Assembly: GCA_900696485.1 (NCBI GenBank)
Contig: CAADGG010000052.1
Span: 1-50,433 of the forward strand
From: an uncultured Pseudomonadota bacterium
GTDB lineage: Bacteria; Myxococcota_A; UBA9160; PR03
Length of the DNA stretch: 50,433 nucleotides
Direction: 5' to 3'
Below, piece by piece: positions 48,054-50,433 of the stretch. The notes under the pieces were generated by a model that saw only the letters and a list, made by a program, of their open reading frames with translations, did not search any database and was not told the origin of the DNA. Numbering within the stretch: position 1 is the stretch's first letter; every line of letters begins with the position of its first letter. Position numbers and translations under genes: made by a program.

Positions 48054-49295
48054 GTGGAGTACCTGGAGCGATTCGGACTCGAGCGTGATCCCTTTCGCAA
48101 CGAGCCGCAGAGCGAGTTCTGGTTCGAGAGCCGGACCACTCGGGAAGCGCGGGCCCGTCTGCTGCGCTGTCTGCGGCAGGGCAAGGAGCTCTCGGTCCTG
48201 TGCGGAGAAGTCGGTTCGGGAACCAGCACGCTGGCCGGCCTCGTCCTCGACGAGCTCGCGCCGGATCAGTTCGAAGTCGGAGTCGTGGTGGTCGGCCGTG
48301 GCGTCGAGCCGGCCTGGTTGCGCCGTGCCGTCGCCACGCAACTCGGGATCGAGTCGCCGGCCCCGGAACGCACCGATGCGATGCGCCAGCTCTACGAGCG
48401 GTTGGTGGAGCTGCGCCAGCAAGGCTGCCGCGCCGTGATCGCCATCGACGAAGCGCAGACGCTGGCCGGCAGCGCGGCGCTCGGCGAACTGCTGGCGATG
48501 CTCAACTTCGAGGCGGACGACTCCCTGTTGCTCTCGGTGCTGCTGGTGGGTTCGCCCGAGCTGGATCGAATGTTGTCGAGCGAGCCCGTGCTGATGGGTC
48601 GCTGCGATCTTCGCGTCCGGCTCGGCGCACTCGGCGGAGACGAGGCGCGCGCCTACCTCGCGCATCGGATCCGGATCGCCGGCGGCGACCCCGGACTGAT
48701 CGCGCCCGCCGTGGCCGACGTGCTGGCGGACCGTGCCAGCGGGCTTCCGCGACGCATGAATGCGCTGGCCGACAACATGCTCTTCGAGGCGCACCTGGCC
48801 GGACGCGAGCGACCGGAACTGGCGGATGTCGAGCGCGCTGCGCGCGATCTTCCCTGGGCGCAGACACCGGCCGACACGCGCTCGGATCTCTCGTCGGTTC
48901 CGTCCGGAGGCGACGCGGAGAGGGAGCCCAAGCCCGACGTGTCCCCGGCATTCCACAGCGCCGCGGTCCCGCTCGATCGCCACGCGCGAGCGGCGGCCAG
49001 TGCCGCGCTCGCGGCGATCGAAGCGCCGGATCTCGAAATGGATCTCGGCGAGCCGCTCGAGGAGGAGCTGGAGGGAACTCTCGAAGCGAGCCAGCCTCCG
49101 GCGTCCCGCGCGCCGGCGCCCGAGCGAGCATCGGCGGATCCGCAGGCGTCCGGCACGTGGAGCCGCCAGCGCCTGGTGTCGCTGGACGACGAGATCCTCG
49201 GCAGCGCCGCTCCGGTCCCCGACGAGTCCGAGATCGACGGCCTGTTCGTCGACCTCGTCGACGCGGAAACCGATCTGCCCCCGCGCCGGCGCTAG
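48054..49295 (+). CDS. ExeA/GspA-like AAA ATPase with degenerate Walker A
   Basis: A 413-residue protein. Residues about 1-265 match the ExeA/GspA AAA family: the opening YLERFGLERDPFRNEP, Walker B AVIAIDEAQTL, sensor LLVGSPEL, and the helical domain ending SGLPRRMNALADNML. The P-loop reads GEVGSGTSTLAG: the invariant Lys is replaced by Thr. The C-terminal 150 residues are acidic and low-complexity, with no membrane helix or peptidoglycan-binding domain, unlike ExeA. ExeA/GspA helps place the secretin in the outer membrane, so a role with PilQ is thinkable. GTG at 48054, with GAGG upstream, lies 8 bp after the TPR gene. It ends convergently with the next gene. Confidence 0.82.
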   Translation: MEYLERFGLERDPFRNEPQSEFWFESRTTREARARLLRCLRQGKELSVLCGEVGSGTSTLAGLVLDELAPDQFEVGVVVVGRGVEPAWLRRAVATQLGIESPAPERTDAMRQLYERLVELRQQGCRAVIAIDEAQTLAGSAALGELLAMLNFEADDSLLLSVLLVGSPELDRMLSSEPVLMGRCDLRVRLGALGGDEARAYLAHRIRIAGGDPGLIAPAVADVLADRASGLPRRMNALADNMLFEAHLAGRERPELADVERAARDLPWAQTPADTRSDLSSVPSGGDAEREPKPDVSPAFHSAAVPLDRHARAAASAALAAIEAPDLEMDLGEPLEEELEGTLEASQPPASRAPAPERASADPQASGTWSRQRLVSLDDEILGSAAPVPDESEIDGLFVDLVDAETDLPPRRR

Positions 49296-49477
49296 TCGTC
49301 TCGCGCCGGACGCCGATCCGGATCTCTACGCCCGAGCGTCCAAGGCGGCGGATCACTCGCCGGAAACGAACCCTCGAGCGCTTCGTCGATGGAGCGCTCG
49401 ACCTCCTGGCGGGACGCGGCGTCGTCAGCCGCCGCCGCAGCGCGACTTGCCTTCTTCCGGGATTCCGGCGCCGCCAT
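49292..49477 (-). CDS. Small conserved protein with FPASDPP motif
   Basis: A 61-residue protein. The segment SIDEALEGSFPASDPPPWTLG matches a motif (E-x-SFPASDPP-x-W) seen in many small proteobacterial proteins of unknown function. The N-terminal part is basic and Ala-rich. The ATG at 49477 has GGGAGG seven bases upstream, so it is preferred over the start of the longer 96-residue frame. Its stop overlaps the stop of the convergent ATPase gene by 3 bp. Confidence 0.7.
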   Translation of the reverse strand: MAAPESRKKASRAAAAADDAASRQEVERSIDEALEGSFPASDPPPWTLGRRDPDRRPARDD

Positions 49478-49575
49478 GACAGACCTCCCACGAGTTGGCA
49501 TCCGCCTCGAGTCTCGCCTATCGACGCACGCCGTCCAGCCGGCGCGGCCGGCGCCGACCGTCGCCCTCGTCGCTC

Positions 49576-49605
49576 TTGCCACCGCCCCGGGCAGGCGTCT
49601 ATGTT
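49576..49605 (+). promoter_or_regulatory. Sigma-70 promoter of tRNA-Gly
   Basis: TTGCCA (49576-49581), an 18-bp spacer and TATGTT (49600-49605) lie just before the tRNA, whose first base is ten bases past the -10. Spacing and position are appropriate for a housekeeping promoter. Confidence 0.6.
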
Positions 49606-49614
49606 GGGCTCCAC

Positions 49615-49690
49615 GCGGGAATAGCTCAGTTGGTAGAGCATCAGCTTCCCAAGCTGAGGGTCGCGGGTTCGAATCCCGTTTCCCGCTCCA
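49615..49690 (+). tRNA. tRNA-Gly (CCC)
   Basis: A complete 76-base tRNA. Acceptor stem GCGGGAA pairs with TTCCCGC; the D stem is GCTC/GAGC; the anticodon stem TCAGC/GCTGA encloses TTCCCAA, giving anticodon CCC at 49648-49650; the T arm has GGTTCGAATCC. CCA is encoded (49688-49690). The integrase frame enters it from the other strand. Confidence 0.95.
49641..49690. other. Likely attachment site in the 3' half of tRNA-Gly
   Basis: Tyrosine recombinases of genomic islands usually recombine in the 3' half of a tRNA and restore it. Here the integrase gene lies directly downstream and points toward the tRNA, as expected for attL. The exact core cannot be set without the other end of the element. 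Confidence 0.5.
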
Positions 49691-50433
49691 GGAAACCTGA
49701 ACGCCTCCGAGCAGTTGTGCCGGGGGCGTTTTCGTTTGGAGGTACCGTCGCGGAAGCTGGGGCCGTATAGGGCCGTCCGGGGCCGCCCGAGAAGTCCACG
49801 AAGGCGAGGTCCTGGTCGTCCACGGGGATCACGTGCGCGTAGACACGAAGCGTCAGCTCGGGGTTGGCGTGCCCGAGCTGCTCGGCCACCCAGCGGATCG
49901 ACCGGCCTGCGGCCAAGGCCAACGAAGCGAAGGTGTGGCGGGCGGCGTGGAGCCGGAGGGGCCGCACACCGTGCTTCTGGGCCCGTCGCCGGAGCCGATC
50001 CCACGACCTGGTCACGTTGCGCTCGTCCAGGGCGGTTCCGGCCTCGGAGCAGAACACCCAGGACGGCACTTCAGCCCACTTGCGAGCCAGGCACTCCCGG
50101 CGGCGCTGGGCGAGCAGGTCGAGCAGATCCGAGCCCAGACCAGGCGACATCGCCACGACCCGGGCGCGCCCGCTCTTCGGGGTCACCGTGTGCCCCTTGG
50201 TGATCGCGCGCCGGATCGTGATCCGACCGCGGTCGAAGTCCACGTCCTCCCAGCGCAGTCCCACCGCCTCGCCACGTCGCGCCCCGGTTCCAAGGAGGAA
50301 GTGGAGCTGTGGCGCGTCAAGTCGGATGAGACTCGCGCGACAATCAGGATGAGGAACGGGGATCTGTGGTGGTGTCGCTCGCGGGGTTGATGGTTTACAT
50401 GTCGCCGCCCTCCGTGGACTCGCTCTTCTTCGA
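49641..50433 (-). CDS. Tyrosine recombinase/integrase, partial at the window edge
   Basis: The catalytic domain of a phage-type integrase. Box I is LLGTGARRGEAVGLRWEDVD with its catalytic Arg, box II is LHAARHTFASLAL (HxxRH), and the Tyr lies in LGHANPELTLRVYAHV. The frame is open to the right edge, so the N-terminal domains lie outside or are lost. The first canonical start inside the window, GTG at 50264, falls after box I, so a complete protein must start beyond the edge. The sequence beyond about residue 45 upstream of box I becomes Pro/Arg-rich and unlike an integrase. The last 16 residues come from reading the tRNA in antisense and are not a domain. Confidence 0.8.
   Translation of the reverse strand, partial: RRRASPRRAATCKPSTPRATPPQIPVPHPDCRASLIRLDAPQLHFLLGTGARRGEAVGLRWEDVDFDRGRITIRRAITKGHTVTPKSGRARVVAMSPGLGSDLLDLLAQRRRECLARKWAEVPSWVFCSEAGTALDERNVTRSWDRLRRRAQKHGVRPLRLHAARHTFASLALAAGRSIRWVAEQLGHANPELTLRVYAHVIPVDDQDLAFVDFSGGPGRPYTAPASATVPPNENAPGTTARRRSGFLERETGFEPATLSLGS
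49700..49737 (+). terminator. Intrinsic terminator of tRNA-Gly
   Basis: AACGCCTCCG (49700-49709) pairs with CGGGGGCGTT (49721-49730) with one G-U pair, followed by TTCGTTT. It lies nine bases after the CCA end and matches an intrinsic terminator. Confidence 0.7.
50393..50433 (-). CDS. Possible 3' end of a further gene of the integrated element
   Basis: In another minus-strand frame a short peptide, SKKSESTEGGDM, runs from the window edge to a TAA at 50393-50395. Its composition is like a normal protein C-terminus. If real, it is the end of a gene upstream of the integrase, which would then lack a canonical start. The evidence is thin. Confidence 0.25.

Noticed and set aside
49641..49690. The GFEPATLSLGS tail of the integrase as a conserved protein motif
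   Set aside because: It arises from translating the tRNA in antisense. The same string appears in many unrelated annotated proteins that run into tRNA genes.

Overview
The window is a GC-rich, gene-dense stretch of a diderm bacterial chromosome (an LptF/G-family LPS permease and a secretin are present). Neighbouring genes mostly overlap by 4 bp (ATGA or GTGA) or sit a few bases apart. The type IVa pilus cluster, with a PilB whose N-terminus matches the myxobacterial form, the roadblock and giant TPR genes downstream of it, and a fused SpmAB homologue in a Gram-negative all point to a deltaproteobacterial or Myxococcota-like, probably uncultured, lineage. This placement is inference from gene content and protein style.

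Layout. (1) 123-4994, minus strand: lytic transglycosylase, SpmA-SpmB fusion, AmgK-like sugar kinase, MurU-like nucleotidyltransferase and an RNase Z-like metallo-beta-lactamase, a plausible peptidoglycan turnover and recycling operon. (2) 4995-6204: a sparse region with a 13-bp tandem repeat, a strong hairpin, a small XRE regulator and a 22-bp direct repeat. (3) 6205-14293, plus strand: rsmD, coaD, a phosphohexomutase, coaBC, an NfeD membrane protease and three SPFH proteins (slipin, HflK, HflC), all tightly packed. (4) 14305-17413: lptG/F (minus), then ribF and a flippase-like membrane protein. (5) 17589-34246, plus strand: pilB, pilT, pilC, pilS, pilR, a second histidine kinase, then the minor pilin operon fimT-pilV-pilW-pilX-pilY1 behind a convincing sigma-54 promoter, a small secreted protein and an Ig/PKD-like lipoprotein. 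(6) 34296-35657 (minus): a second NtrC-type regulator. Divergent from it, 35866-41468 holds a small HTH gene and pilM-N-O-P-Q, ended by two hairpins. (7) 41614-49295: an aroK-aroB fusion, a hypothetical protein, a roadblock/LC7 protein, a 1173-residue TPR protein and an ExeA/GspA-like ATPase with a degenerate Walker A motif. This block resembles the place where myxobacteria carry the polarity adaptor SgmX. (8) 49292-50433: a small conserved protein, tRNA-Gly(CCC) with its own promoter and terminator, and a tyrosine recombinase running into the tRNA from the right, marking the left end of an integrated element whose body lies outside the window.

How the genes work together. PilB and PilT power extension and retraction, PilC and PilM/N/O/P form the inner-membrane platform and alignment complex, PilQ is the outer-membrane secretin, and FimT/V/W/X plus PilY1 form the priming tip. 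PilS/PilR plus sigma-54 probably switch on the tip operon. The roadblock, TPR and ATPase genes look like an added layer that could decide where or when pili are built. No major pilin (pilA) or MglA GTPase gene is in the window.
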